The notes beneath the pieces are model-generated. The model was given only the letters and a program-made list of their open reading frames with translations, ran no database searches and was not told the DNA's origin. Shown here piece after piece: positions 1 through 7,270 of a DNA stretch of 15,172 nt; within the stretch, counting starts at the first letter, position 1, and every line of letters begins with the position of its first letter. The DNA comes from a bacterium (GTDB lineage: Bacteria > Cyanobacteriota > Vampirovibrionia > Obscuribacterales > Obscuribacteraceae). The DNA is taken from positions 1 to 15,172 of the forward strand of contig JAUIJG010000083.1 of assembly GCA_030431355.1 (NCBI GenBank), given 5' to 3'. Both the position numbers and the translations under genes were made by a program.

Positions 1-1278
1 CACGCCGCCTGGGCAACGAATGGCAAGGCCTGGCCCCGGGAACGGGTGACGCCCGACAAAGCTGTCTGGCAAGCCAAGCTCACGGCCCAATTCGCGCACT
101 TCGTCTTTAAACAATTCGCGCAATGGCTCAACGAGTTTGAGGTTCATTTTCTCCGGCAAACCGCCCACATTGTGATGGGATTTAATTTTGACGGCAATTC
201 TTTCACCGGTCTTCGGATCTATCTGATGCCCGGAAGACTCGATAACATCAGGATAAAGAGTGCCCTGGGCCAGATAATCAAAATGTCCGAGGCGCTTGGA
301 CTCTTCTTCGAAAACCCTGATAAACTCGGCTCCGATTTTTTTCCGCTTCTCTTCCGGGTCGGTTACTCCCTTGAGTTTTTCGAGGAATCGATCTTTGGCC
401 TTGATGAAGTGTACATGGATGTTGAATTCATTTTCAAACTTATTAACCAACCACTCCGGCTCATTTTTTCGCATGAAGCCCTGGTCTATGAACATACAGG
501 TAAGCTGGTCGCCGATGGCTTTATGAAGGAGGAATGCCAGTGTCGAACTATCAACACCTCCAGAAAGAGCCAATAGAACTCTCTTGTCGCCTACCTGCTC
601 CCGCACCTCGTTAACCGCTTGATCGACAAACATGTCCATGGTCCAGGATTGACTGCATTGGCAGACATTTTTGACGAAGTTCTCGATCACCTTCTGTCCA
701 TCCTGGGTGTGAACCACTTCCGGATGGAATTGCACCCCAAAGAAACGTCTCTCTTCATCGGCGATGGCAGCTACCGGGGTATTGGCAGTCTTAGCGCTGA
801 CGACAAAACCTGGAGGAAGTTTTGAAACACTGTCACCGTGGCTCATCCAGCTGCTTATTGCCGGCTCCACATTCTCAAAAAGTTGATCATGCTCTACCAC
901 CGTCAGTAGTGCTCTTCCGTATTCACTCTCTTTAGCCGGAGTGACCTCACCGTCAAGATCCAGCGCCATGAGCTGCATGCCGTAGCAGACACCCAGGACA
1001 GGCACGCCCAGTGTCCAGATGTCCTTGTCCAGTCGTGGAGCGCCAGGATCATAACAGCTGTTCGGTCCGCCGGAGAGAATGATTCCTTTGGGATTCAATC
1101 TTTTCAACTCTTCGGCCGACACGCTGAAAGGCATCAACTCCGAATAGGTCGATGCTTCTCTTACACGCCTGGCGATCAGCTGGGAATACTGTGACCCAAA
1201 ATCTAGAATCGCTATACTATCTTCCAGACAGTTATCAGGCAATTTTTTCAAGCCTTCTTTTGCTTGTGTTGATGTCAC
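1..1278 (-). CDS. guaA: GMP synthase (glutamine-hydrolysing), C-terminus cut by window edge
   Basis: Converts XMP, glutamine and ATP to GMP, the last step of guanine nucleotide synthesis, in the cytosol. Translating the minus strand gives 426 codons without a stop. The class I glutamine amidotransferase domain comes first: [16 protein letters not shown] near residue 25, nucleophile C98 in GVCYGMQ, and H185/E187 in VQFHPEV. Next is the ATP pyrophosphatase domain with the P-loop SGGVDSS at 239-245. The dimerisation domain starts near the left edge ([11 protein letters not shown]). The family is about 515-525 residues, so roughly 90-100 are missing past position 1. I chose GTG at 1278 because GGGGAG lies about 8 nt upstream and the frame has no better start. 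The N-terminus extends about 20 residues before the usual first motif. It is divergent from the phosphatase gene. Identification is secure from motifs; only the start is inferred. Confidence 0.97.
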   Translation of the reverse strand, partial: MTSTQAKEGLKKLPDNCLEDSIAILDFGSQYSQLIARRVREASTYSELMPFSVSAEELKRLNPKGIILSGGPNSCYDPGAPRLDKDIWTLGVPVLGVCYGMQLMALDLDGEVTPAKESEYGRALLTVVEHDQLFENVEPAISSWMSHGDSVSKLPPGFVVSAKTANTPVAAIADEERRFFGVQFHPEVVHTQDGQKVIENFVKNVCQCSQSWTMDMFVDQAVNEVREQVGDKRVLLALSGGVDSSTLAFLLHKAIGDQLTCMFIDQGFMRKNEPEWLVNKFENEFNIHVHFIKAKDRFLEKLKGVTDPEEKRKKIGAEFIRVFEEESKRLGHFDYLAQGTLYPDVIESSGHQIDPKTGERIAVKIKSHHNVGGLPEKMNLKLVEPLRELFKDEVRELGRELGLPDSFVGRHPFPGPGLAIRCPGGV

Positions 1279-1306
1279 AATGATTCTCCCCGGGATAGGT
1301 TACCTG

Positions 1307-1347
1307 CATGCTCTATTATCCCGCCTTCTCTCGAAAATTCGAATTTT
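1307..1347 (-). promoter_or_regulatory. Candidate guaA promoter with overlapping 14-bp palindrome
   Basis: On the minus strand a GATAAT (-10-like, 1315-1320) stands 17 nt from TTCGAA (-35-like, 1338-1343), which would give a leader of about 30 nt before the GTG start. The perfect palindrome AAAATTCGAATTTT (1334-1347) covers the -35 region, so it could be an operator. The palindrome is directly visible; promoter and operator roles are inference. Confidence 0.35.
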
Positions 1348-1376
1348 TTGCGGAACAAACTTATTCTTAGTAAATT
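1348..1376 (+). promoter_or_regulatory. Candidate promoter of the phosphatase gene
   Basis: TTGCGG (1348-1353) and TAAATT (1371-1376) are separated by exactly 17 nt and lie 35-45 nt before the phosphatase start. Both hexamers are imperfect matches to sigma-70 consensus, so this is a weak call. Confidence 0.28.
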
Positions 1377-1411
1377 AAAAGGGTTGAGATCCCGGACCAG
1401 TAGCTTGAAAG

Positions 1412-1948
1412 GTGCACCTGTTGAAAGAGAGAGAAATAAGCGAAAGCTCCTGCCTACCAAACTATCAGACTGTTTCTGATTCATTGTTCCGTGGGGGACA
1501 GCCATCGGAAGAGGGCTTCAGCCTCCTTAAGGACCGGGGCATCAAAACAGTTATCAATCTGCGGGAAGAGGCAAGCTCCATAAAAGCCGAAGCAGCAATC
1601 TGTAGAAGTCGCGGCCTGGAATATGTATCCATACCTCTTCGTCCTTTCGACATTCCCGGCGACGATAAGGTGGATGCTTTCTTGAATCTGTGCAATCTAG
1701 AAGACCACAAACCGATATTCGTCCATTGCTTGCATGGAATGGACCGCACCGGTCTCATGATCGGGCTCTACCGCATGCAGAGCTGCGACTGGAGCTATGA
1801 GAAAACTTTTGAAGAGATGCTCAAATTCGGTTTTCATCCTGCCTTTAAAAATCTCACCTCGGTTCTTGAGAAGTATGCCCTGGCCTGGGGTAAGTCATCG
1901 GAGAAAGCTTCCCAGGAAGAAAACAGCCAGGAGAGCCGGCTCCCGTAG
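1412..1948 (+). CDS. Dual-specificity/tyrosine phosphatase-like protein (CX5R)
   Basis: A 178-residue protein with the cysteine-phosphatase signature VHCLHGMDRTG: nucleophile C106, phosphate-binding R112. The N-terminal half reads like the small DSP/Siw14-type fold (SLFRGGQPSEEG, then GIKTVINLRE), and an acidic residue at D80 or D84-85 could be the general acid. The last 20 residues are polar and probably disordered. There is no signal peptide or membrane segment, so it should be cytosolic. Substrate cannot be read from sequence; relatives act on phosphoproteins, phosphoinositides or inositol pyrophosphates. The GTG at 1412 has no clear ribosome site. TTG at 1421, preceded by AAGG at 8 nt, is an equally good start and would remove three residues. 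It is transcribed away from guaA and has no evident partner gene. Confidence 0.85.
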   Translation: MHLLKEREISESSCLPNYQTVSDSLFRGGQPSEEGFSLLKDRGIKTVINLREEASSIKAEAAICRSRGLEYVSIPLRPFDIPGDDKVDAFLNLCNLEDHKPIFVHCLHGMDRTGLMIGLYRMQSCDWSYEKTFEEMLKFGFHPAFKNLTSVLEKYALAWGKSSEKASQEENSQESRLP

Positions 1949-2390
1949 CACATGGGGAGGGTATATACACTGGATACCTAGCAAAGCTGGCCCACCGCTC
2001 TGGCTAGCGCTAGGGATTTATCTTAGCTTCATCTTTACAAGACAATGGACAACATCTCCAAAACTCAAGACAGTCATTAGGTGTAACTGAAAGCGTAAGA
2101 TTTACAGAGTTCAATTAGCTTTGGAAATGAGGACTACTCAAGCTCTATTGTTTAGTGTCCACATAAAATCAGATTTCTAAAAGTGTAACCCCCATATCTG
2201 ACCAATCTCTCTAATTTTCTACGGCAATTTCTCTCGTCAATCTCTGTTGTTACGGAGAGAAGGATTATGCGGGTACTTACCAATTTTGTTGGACGACCGG
2301 TGGACAGTCTTCCAACAGCTATCACGGGGTTCTTCATCGGAAGAGTCTCAATTTCAAACCGAAATCCGAAAAATTTAGGACTACATCCAA
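1949..2390. other. Spacer between phosphatase and DUF4139 genes: leader hairpins and a palindrome
   Basis: No convincing full gene lies in this 442-nt stretch. It holds one CTAGCGCTAG palindrome (2004-2013). Inverted repeats are TTCTCTC/GAGAGAA (2229-2235 with 2255-2261), TTGGACGAC/GTCTTCCAA with one mismatch (2289-2297 with 2307-2315), and TCTTC/GAAGA (2331-2335 with 2340-2344). These could form a folded 5' leader for the downstream gene. A 48-codon ORF starts at 2267. Confidence 0.5.
2004..2013. repeat. CTAGCGCTAG palindrome, copy 1 of 3
   Basis: Perfect 10-bp palindrome 56 nt after the phosphatase stop codon. Identical copies lie at 7261 and 14047, also intergenic. Function unknown. Confidence 0.8.
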
Positions 2391-2413
2391 ATGTCAAGCA
2401 AAACTACCGCTGA
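2267..2413 (+). CDS. Possible 48-residue upstream ORF overlapping the DUF4139 gene
   Basis: ATG at 2267 follows a purine-rich GGAGAGAAGG stretch. The frame runs 48 codons and stops at TGA 2411-2413, which is 20-22 nt inside the next gene (start 2391, different frame). The peptide begins MRVLTNFVGRPVDSLPTAI and has no recognised domain, no transmembrane segment and ordinary composition. The overlap would allow translational coupling. It also covers the leader hairpins, so the reading frame could be chance. Low confidence that it is translated. Confidence 0.25.
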   Translation: MRVLTNFVGRPVDSLPTAITGFFIGRVSISNRNPKNLGLHPNVKQNYR

Positions 2414-4001
2414 CCAACACGTCGTCTCCGCCACCCCCGAAGCCATCGAACTGACCGCCTACCAGCAGGGTCCGGCAGTCATCCGCGAGAAACGCAAAGT
2501 GGGTCTGACCGACGGTCGCTCCACCCTGCAGCTCGACGGTCTGCCCCTGCAGTTCGTACCCGGTAGCCTCACCGTGGTTTCGGCCCAGGGCGCCGGCAAG
2601 TTCAAGATGATTTCGACCTCCTTCCGCAATGCCAACCTGTCCCTGGGAACGATCCTGGCCAAGGCCGTCGGCAGCCATATCGTCCTCACCGAAGACACCC
2701 ATCGCGGATTCGTGACCCACACCGGCAAGCTCCTCCACATCGTCGACGGACGCACCGCTGTGCTCCAGGAAGACGGCGACGCCGAAGCGGTCAAACTCGT
2801 GCCGATCACCAACAAGGTGACCCTCACCGAAGGTCTGCCTGACGGTCTCTCGGCCCTGGCCTCCCTGGTCATGGACGTGGAAGCGGCCAGCAAGGGCAAT
2901 TACAGCCTCAACAACCTCTACGAGTCCGAAGGCGTCAACTGGCGGCCCTGGTACGAAGCCTTCTACGACCACGACGCCGGCAAGCTCATCCGCTTCGCCT
3001 GCTATGTGGAGCTGACCAACAACAGCGGCACCGACTTCGAAGACGCTGGCATCAAGCTGATCGCCGGCGCCAACCACTCGGTCAACGCCCAGCCCAAGCA
3101 CCATCGCGGGGTCCGTGCCCAGGCCATGACCCTGGAAGCGGCGCCTGCTTCCGCCGACTTCGGCGAACTGCATGGCGGCGGCATGGACTACGAAGCGGCT
3201 GAAGTCGAATCCGTCGGCGAGCAGAAGATGTACACCCTGCCGGACATCATCTCTCTGGAAAACGGTGAGACCCAGAATCCGGCCCTGGTCTTCGCCACCG
3301 ACGTCCCCGTCGACCACGAGTACCACCTGGACGCCGGCTACTACGGTGCACGCCGCCAGGGTACCATCGAAGACCTGCCCAAGCTGCCGATCAAGGTGAA
3401 ACTGCGCCTCAAGAACGACAGCGCCAGCAACCTCGGCATCGCCCTGCCCCCCGGCCGTGTCCGCGTGCTCGAGCCCGACAGCTCCGGCCAGCTCCAGAAG
3501 ACCGACAGCACCTCCGTCCGCGGCCACATCGCCCGCAACGAGAAATTCGTCCTCGAGCTCGGCAATCCGGCCCGCGACATCAAGGCCACCCGTGAACTGG
3601 TCTTCCAGCATGTCGACCCGGTTCCCGAGAAGAAGGATGACAACTTCGTCGACGAAGGTCCGCATCCGATCGCGGAAGAAGGCGGTCTGCCCGAGCCGCG
3701 CATGACCATGGCCGCGCCTGCCGTCACCGCCAAGGCCAAGGACGAGGAAGAGAAGGAAGCGCCGCGGTTCCAGGAAGAAGAGCGCGTCGTCCGTCTCTAC
3801 AACTACGGCGAAGAAGATGTCACCGTGCATGTCCACGAGAACATCCCCACCAACGCCGAATTCCTCCAGGACGACACCGGGTTCACCCGCTTCAGCGAAG
3901 CGAGCAATGCCGGCGCCTTCGAGGTCTCCGTTCCGGCCGGCAGCACCGACGAACCGGGCGAGCTGACCATCACCTACCGGATCAAGTGGCAGATCAACTG
4001 A
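2391..4001 (+). CDS. DUF4139 domain-containing protein
   Basis: A 536-residue protein with no signal peptide or membrane segment. Residues 20-60 resemble the N-terminal part of the DUF4140/DUF4139 family. Residues 170-230 carry the typical DUF4139 block (YSLNNLYESEGVNWRPWYEA, then VELTNNSGTDFEDAGIKLIAG). The C-terminal beta block resumes at 465-536. Between 410 and 465 lies a charged Pro/Glu/Ala linker (EKKDD, then DEEEKEAPRFQEEER) that splits the domain. The coiled coil common between the two halves of other family members is not apparent. The molecular function of the family is not established. Codons end overwhelmingly in C or G, unlike the flanking genes, suggesting high expression or different ancestry. 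AGGA sits 10 nt before the ATG. A clear terminator follows, so it is probably monocistronic. Confidence 0.85.
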   Translation: MSSKTTADQHVVSATPEAIELTAYQQGPAVIREKRKVGLTDGRSTLQLDGLPLQFVPGSLTVVSAQGAGKFKMISTSFRNANLSLGTILAKAVGSHIVLTEDTHRGFVTHTGKLLHIVDGRTAVLQEDGDAEAVKLVPITNKVTLTEGLPDGLSALASLVMDVEAASKGNYSLNNLYESEGVNWRPWYEAFYDHDAGKLIRFACYVELTNNSGTDFEDAGIKLIAGANHSVNAQPKHHRGVRAQAMTLEAAPASADFGELHGGGMDYEAAEVESVGEQKMYTLPDIISLENGETQNPALVFATDVPVDHEYHLDAGYYGARRQGTIEDLPKLPIKVKLRLKNDSASNLGIALPPGRVRVLEPDSSGQLQKTDSTSVRGHIARNEKFVLELGNPARDIKATRELVFQHVDPVPEKKDDNFVDEGPHPIAEEGGLPEPRMTMAAPAVTAKAKDEEEKEAPRFQEEERVVRLYNYGEEDVTVHVHENIPTNAEFLQDDTGFTRFSEASNAGAFEVSVPAGSTDEPGELTITYRIKWQIN

Positions 4002-4040
4002 TCGGTTGAATCGCCACGCTAGTTTCCAATGATTTGAGAG

Positions 4041-4065
4041 AGAGCCAGATTATTCTGGCTCTTTC
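4041..4065 (+). terminator. Terminator after the DUF4139 gene
   Basis: Perfect 9-bp stem AGAGCCAGA/TCTGGCTCT (4041-4049 with 4054-4062) with a TTAT loop, followed by a short T-rich tail (TTCAATTC). It lies 40 nt after the stop codon. The stem is strong but the T-run is modest. Confidence 0.75.
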
Positions 4066-4075
4066 AATTCAAAAG

Positions 4076-4100
4076 ATTTCTACTATTACTTTTAGTATTT
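4076..4100. repeat. 25-bp AT-rich element, copy 1
   Basis: ATTTCTACTATT, four variable bases, then TTAGTATTT. The same 25-bp pattern with 21 identical positions recurs at 8121-8145. It contains inverted arms TACTA/TAGTA. Here it follows a terminator and precedes a small ORF; the TAGTAT within it (4093-4098) could serve as a -10 element for that ORF, though no -35 is visible. Confidence 0.6.
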
Positions 4101-4121
4101 TCAACAACAAGAGGAAAGTCA

Positions 4122-4217
4122 ATGACAGATCTTTCCGATGAGCTCTACGGGGATCTTTTGCCAGTCATGATTTACAACCCCGGCCTTTTCGAACTCAAAA
4201 AAAATTGCTATGATTAG
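4122..4217 (+). CDS. Small ORF (31 residues) upstream of the Rieske oxygenase
   Basis: ATG 4122 is preceded by GAGGAAAG with 6 nt spacing from AGGA, the best ribosome-binding site in this part of the window. The frame encodes 31 residues, starting MTDLSDELYGDLLPVMIYN and ending at TAG 4215-4217. It is acidic at the N-terminus with one cysteine near the end and no clear membrane helix. It ends 44 nt before the Rieske gene on the same strand, so it may be a co-transcribed small protein or a leader peptide. I do not recognise it. The strong ribosome site is seen; translation is inference. Confidence 0.5.
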   Translation: MTDLSDELYGDLLPVMIYNPGLFELKKNCYD

Positions 4218-4261
4218 ACCAGTGGTCCAACCTTCAGTCTAATACCCCGGGAACTATCACC

Positions 4262-5407
4262 ATGAAAAACATCATTGAAAAAGAAAATGCAGCAAAAACA
4301 ACGGAACTGATTCCCAATCAGTGGTATCCAATTTTTCTGAGCAACAAACTGAAGGAAGGTTCTCCAATAAGCCTGAAAAGAATGGGCAAACAACTGGTGC
4401 TCTGGAGAGAAAAATCCGGACAAGCCAGGGCGGCTCTCGCCGCATGTCCTCACCGGGGAGCCGACCTGGGTCTGGGCAAAGTGATAGATGGAAACCTACA
4501 GTGCAAGTACCATGGCTTCTGCTTTTCCGGTTCCGGGCGTTGTGTCGCTGTTCCCTGTGAGGGAAAGACAGCTAAAATCCCAAACAGCCTCGACCTGACC
4601 ATGGTCGAATTGAAAGAAGCCGATGGATTTCTATGGTACTGGCACAGGGAAGAGAACGAAGTGAATAAAACTGAACTCCCCGCTCTACCCAAAATAAAAA
4701 ACGCCGACGCCCGGATGAACCTGAGCAAATGCCAGACCTGGGAAATGGAATGGGACATCAGTCTGAGCAGGGTTATTGAAGGCATGATGGACATCCATCA
4801 TCTTCCTTTCGCCCACAGTCCCTGGATACCGGGAAATCTAACTCGCCTAGACCCTTACGAGGTGAAAGTTGAAGAAGGCACAATTTACACAAGGGGATTT
4901 CTAGGAGCAGACGATGTCTCCCCGGGAGATAAGAATCCAGGAATTGTCGGCACGATTAATATCAGCTTTCCAAGCCTGATGCATATGGTATTCGGTCAGG
5001 GAGAGAAACCGAATAAGGGCGCAGACTATGACACCATATCCGGTTTCGAAATGACTGGCGCATGCACTCCCATCGACGAGAACAAAACCTGGATTGGGGT
5101 CTACTACCAACAATCATATTTTCGGGTACCATTTTTATCCCAGATCTTCAATTTTCTCGCCCTACAGTTTGACTTGAAACTTATACAACCAGACGACTAT
5201 CAACTGCTAAAATCTAGTAATCCGGCCTCCACCGCCACCGGCAGCAATCATCTGGTTCATGCCGACCTTGGAATAGCCGAGTGGCACCGCATGCAGCGAA
5301 AAGCCCTGGCAAAGCTAAATTACCCGGAAGAACCTGTCAATGCCCCGTCCCAGATTCAAAAAATTAGAGAAGAAGAAACAGCAACTAATTCTAGATGTGG
5401 CATCTGA
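4262..5407 (+). CDS. Rieske non-haem iron oxygenase (pheophorbide-oxygenase-like)
   Basis: A 381-residue oxygenase component that would insert oxygen into, or demethylate, an organic substrate using electrons from a separate reductase. The N-terminus NQWYPIFLSNKL is typical of the PaO/Tic55/VanA-like group. The Rieske [2Fe-2S] ligands are C62/H64 in ACPHRGADLG and C81/H84 in CKYHGFCF. The catalytic iron site has bridging D177 and ligands H180 and H185 in MMDIHHLPFAH, with D311 or D312 (QPDDY) as likely carboxylate ligand. The Asn usually three residues before the bridging Asp is G174 here. No reductase gene is nearby and the substrate is unknown. The ribosome site is weak, and the preceding 31-codon ORF could couple translation. 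The last 25 residues are low-similarity and overlap the TetR gene. Confidence 0.9.
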   Translation: MKNIIEKENAAKTTELIPNQWYPIFLSNKLKEGSPISLKRMGKQLVLWREKSGQARAALAACPHRGADLGLGKVIDGNLQCKYHGFCFSGSGRCVAVPCEGKTAKIPNSLDLTMVELKEADGFLWYWHREENEVNKTELPALPKIKNADARMNLSKCQTWEMEWDISLSRVIEGMMDIHHLPFAHSPWIPGNLTRLDPYEVKVEEGTIYTRGFLGADDVSPGDKNPGIVGTINISFPSLMHMVFGQGEKPNKGADYDTISGFEMTGACTPIDENKTWIGVYYQQSYFRVPFLSQIFNFLALQFDLKLIQPDDYQLLKSSNPASTATGSNHLVHADLGIAEWHRMQRKALAKLNYPEEPVNAPSQIQKIREEETATNSRCGI

Positions 5408-5960
5408 AGAGTTTGCGGCCAGAGGGTTTGAGAAAGCTTCCTACAACACAATCATAGAGAAGTGCAAACTCTCCAAAGGGGTAATGTACTACTATTTCGA
5501 TGACAAGCTTGACCTGTTCAACACAATCCTGGAAGAAGCCAATGATTGCTATCTGCAATACATAGGAGAGTGGAAGAGTTGCAAAACCAGAGACGAATTC
5601 TGGGCCCAGGTAAAAGAGCTTTTCTACAAGTCAATGGCATTTTTCGAAGAAGATCCAAAAGCAGCCAGGCTTGTGGCGATGTCAATGAATCACCCGGAGA
5701 TACTTTCTAAAACCTATGCCCAGCTAGAAGCCGCCTCAGCATCCTGGTTTCTGCAGGTTCTCAAAGAGGGTCAATCTTTAGAAGCCGTGCGAGAAGATAT
5801 TCCCATGGATTATTTGCTGAGATTGATCTTCGGATTCGGCCAGGCTTCGGACCAGTGGATGTTATCCAAGTGGCATTCTTCATCGTTAACAGACTTGATG
5901 AACGACGCGGAGATAGTCTACAGCGTTTTCAAAGAATTTCTCTCTCCAGGCAACCGTTGA
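5340..5960 (+). CDS. TetR-family transcriptional regulator
   Basis: A 206-residue protein with a TetR-type N-terminal helix-turn-helix: VASEEFAARGFEKASYNTII, then KCKLSKGVMYYYFDDKLDLF (about residues 20-62). The helical C-terminal domain (about 75-200) would bind a ligand and dimerise. It starts 68 nt inside the Rieske oxygenase gene in another frame. The basic N-terminal stretch before the HTH is normal for the family, so ATG 5340 is reasonable despite the long overlap and weak ribosome site. The arrangement suggests that it regulates the oxygenase cassette, probably as a ligand-released repressor. The ligand is likely the oxygenase substrate or a related compound, but that is inference. Confidence 0.92.
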   Translation: MPRPRFKKLEKKKQQLILDVASEEFAARGFEKASYNTIIEKCKLSKGVMYYYFDDKLDLFNTILEEANDCYLQYIGEWKSCKTRDEFWAQVKELFYKSMAFFEEDPKAARLVAMSMNHPEILSKTYAQLEAASASWFLQVLKEGQSLEAVREDIPMDYLLRLIFGFGQASDQWMLSKWHSSSLTDLMNDAEIVYSVFKEFLSPGNR

Positions 5961-5989
5961 CAAAAGCCGCCGGTTGAAGAGTTGATGGG

Positions 5990-6018
5990 TTGACGGAAGA
6001 ATATCAAATTGAGAAGAT
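5990..6018 (+). promoter_or_regulatory. Candidate promoter of the DUF3060-like gene
   Basis: TTGACG (5990-5995) is five of six to the -35 consensus, and 17 nt later is a weak -10-like GAAGAT (6013-6018). Transcription would start near 6025, before the ribosome site at 6038-6044. If correct, this excludes a TTG start at 6009. Confidence 0.35.
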
Positions 6019-6053
6019 CGTCTCTTGTCGTCGATTTAGGAAGGAAATTCTCA

Positions 6054-7244
6054 ATGACTTTTGGAAAAGTTTTGCTTTCACTTTTCGTTCCGTTGTCCCT
6101 TGCGGCAGGTCTGACTCTTTCAGACACTGTTAGCGCTCCTGTATACGGACAGGTTTCAACAGCACAGATTTCGGAGAGCAAAAGCGCCCTGGCCGGAGCC
6201 AAAACTGCCCTTTCCGATTTTGACGGCAAGCTTGAATTCCCTCTTTCCGCTCCCGAGAAGAGTGAAAGCCAGAACGCCCTCAACCAGTATCAGGCTAGTT
6301 TTTCAATCAAAGATCCCGGCAGCATAACCGGCAGTTCGGTTTTGAAGCTTGCCAAAGACACCCTGGAAACAGCCCGTGCGGCAGGCGGAGAAGCCGAGGG
6401 CGGAGACAGAACCCGCGCTATAGCCCGCTTCACTGAAGCCAGAAAGCTTCTATATAAAACCAATCGCTACCTGTCTATTTTAGAAAACCAGTCTATAACT
6501 ACTTCCCAGGGGCAAAAGAAACTACTAAACGCCAGAGCAAGAAAGGACGATCAACTTTTGGTGGCAGACCAGGGCAGTCCGGACAAAACCAACGTGAGCA
6601 TTACCCCAGGCAATATTCATGTCAGAGAAGGCTCCGGCAATTCGGTCCAGACTACCAACATCAACATGAGCCCGGACAGAATTACAATCTCCGATCAGGG
6701 TCATACCTCGGCGGGATCAAGCTCCACCGTGGAAATCACTCCTGGCAGAATACATGTGCGAGATGCCGGACTGAACTCGAACAGCACCGTATCGATTAAC
6801 ACCACACCCGGTGCTATAGACCTGAACAATCTAGGCCAATCGATCTCTAATCTGGTCAACGGCACTGTAGGCTCGGCTCTAAACACCGCCCAGGTAGCAA
6901 CAAATACAGCCCTGGGCAGCACGGCAATCACAACCAACAGAACCGGCACTACTCTGAGAAGCAGCGGCAAAACGATAAGCATCACCGGTCACGACAATAC
7001 AAGAACCATAAAGCTAAACGGAGAGGATCTCACCGTTACCGGTCATACCAACAAAGTTACCGTTTACGGTCATTGCGGCAATGTGACAGTCACAGGTCAC
7101 GACAATATCGTCAACCTGAACGGCGTAAAAACCATATCCGTGAGTGGTCATGACAACTCAGTCTATTGGAAATACGGAACAAACGGATCCAACCCTGGCA
7201 TTAATATGCTCGGCAGACAAAACACCATCTCCAGGGTCCATTAA
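6054..7244 (+). CDS. Secreted repeat protein with DUF3060-like C-terminus
   Basis: A 396-residue exported protein. ATG 6054 is chosen because AGGAAGG lies 9 nt upstream and the signal peptide begins there (MTFGKVLLSLFVPLSLAAG); cleavage is likely before residue 35. Residues 38-165 are helical, Ala/Ser/Lys-rich. Four tandem repeats of about 23 residues are marked by T/S-P-G/D-x-I (TPGNIHV near 184, SPDRITI near 207, TPGRIHV near 230, TPGAIDL near 252). Residues 262-300 are Thr/Asn-rich. The C-terminus has five GH[DTC]-type motifs with histidines at 313, 331, 340, 349 and 366, a spacing of 18, 9, 9 and 17, as in stacked-coil DUF3060 sequences. Function is unknown; a surface or periplasmic beta-structure is likely. 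It lies downstream of the TetR gene but seems to have its own promoter. Confidence 0.75.
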   Translation: MTFGKVLLSLFVPLSLAAGLTLSDTVSAPVYGQVSTAQISESKSALAGAKTALSDFDGKLEFPLSAPEKSESQNALNQYQASFSIKDPGSITGSSVLKLAKDTLETARAAGGEAEGGDRTRAIARFTEARKLLYKTNRYLSILENQSITTSQGQKKLLNARARKDDQLLVADQGSPDKTNVSITPGNIHVREGSGNSVQTTNINMSPDRITISDQGHTSAGSSSTVEITPGRIHVRDAGLNSNSTVSINTTPGAIDLNNLGQSISNLVNGTVGSALNTAQVATNTALGSTAITTNRTGTTLRSSGKTISITGHDNTRTIKLNGEDLTVTGHTNKVTVYGHCGNVTVTGHDNIVNLNGVKTISVSGHDNSVYWKYGTNGSNPGINMLGRQNTISRVH

Positions 7245-7260
7245 CAAGAATATATCGAGC

Positions 7261-7270
7261 CTAGCGCTAG
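7261..7270. repeat. CTAGCGCTAG palindrome, copy 2 of 3
   Basis: Perfect palindrome, here extended to 12 bp (CCTAGCGCTAGG, 7260-7271), beginning 17 nt after the stop codon of the DUF3060-like gene. Identical core at 2004 and 14047. Confidence 0.8.

Noticed and set aside
46..576. 176-residue plus-strand open frame at the left edge
   Set aside because: It is antisense to guaA, whose motifs are unmistakable on the minus strand.
2152..2397. 81-residue minus-strand frame in the DUF4139 leader
   Set aside because: No ribosome site, no domain, and it covers the hairpin-rich leader.
2394..3836. 480-residue open frame on the minus strand opposite the DUF4139 gene
   Set aside because: It arises from the strong G/C third-position bias of the plus-strand gene, has low-complexity Gly/Val/Asp composition and no recognised domain.
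6009..6053. TTG start for the DUF3060-like protein
   Set aside because: It lies within the candidate promoter and would put 15 polar residues before the signal peptide; ATG 6054 has a strong AGGAAGG.
6601..7230. Possible DNA repeat or CRISPR-like array in the DUF3060-like gene
   Set aside because: Repeats exist at protein level only; the DNA copies are diverged and in frame, with no repeat-spacer structure.
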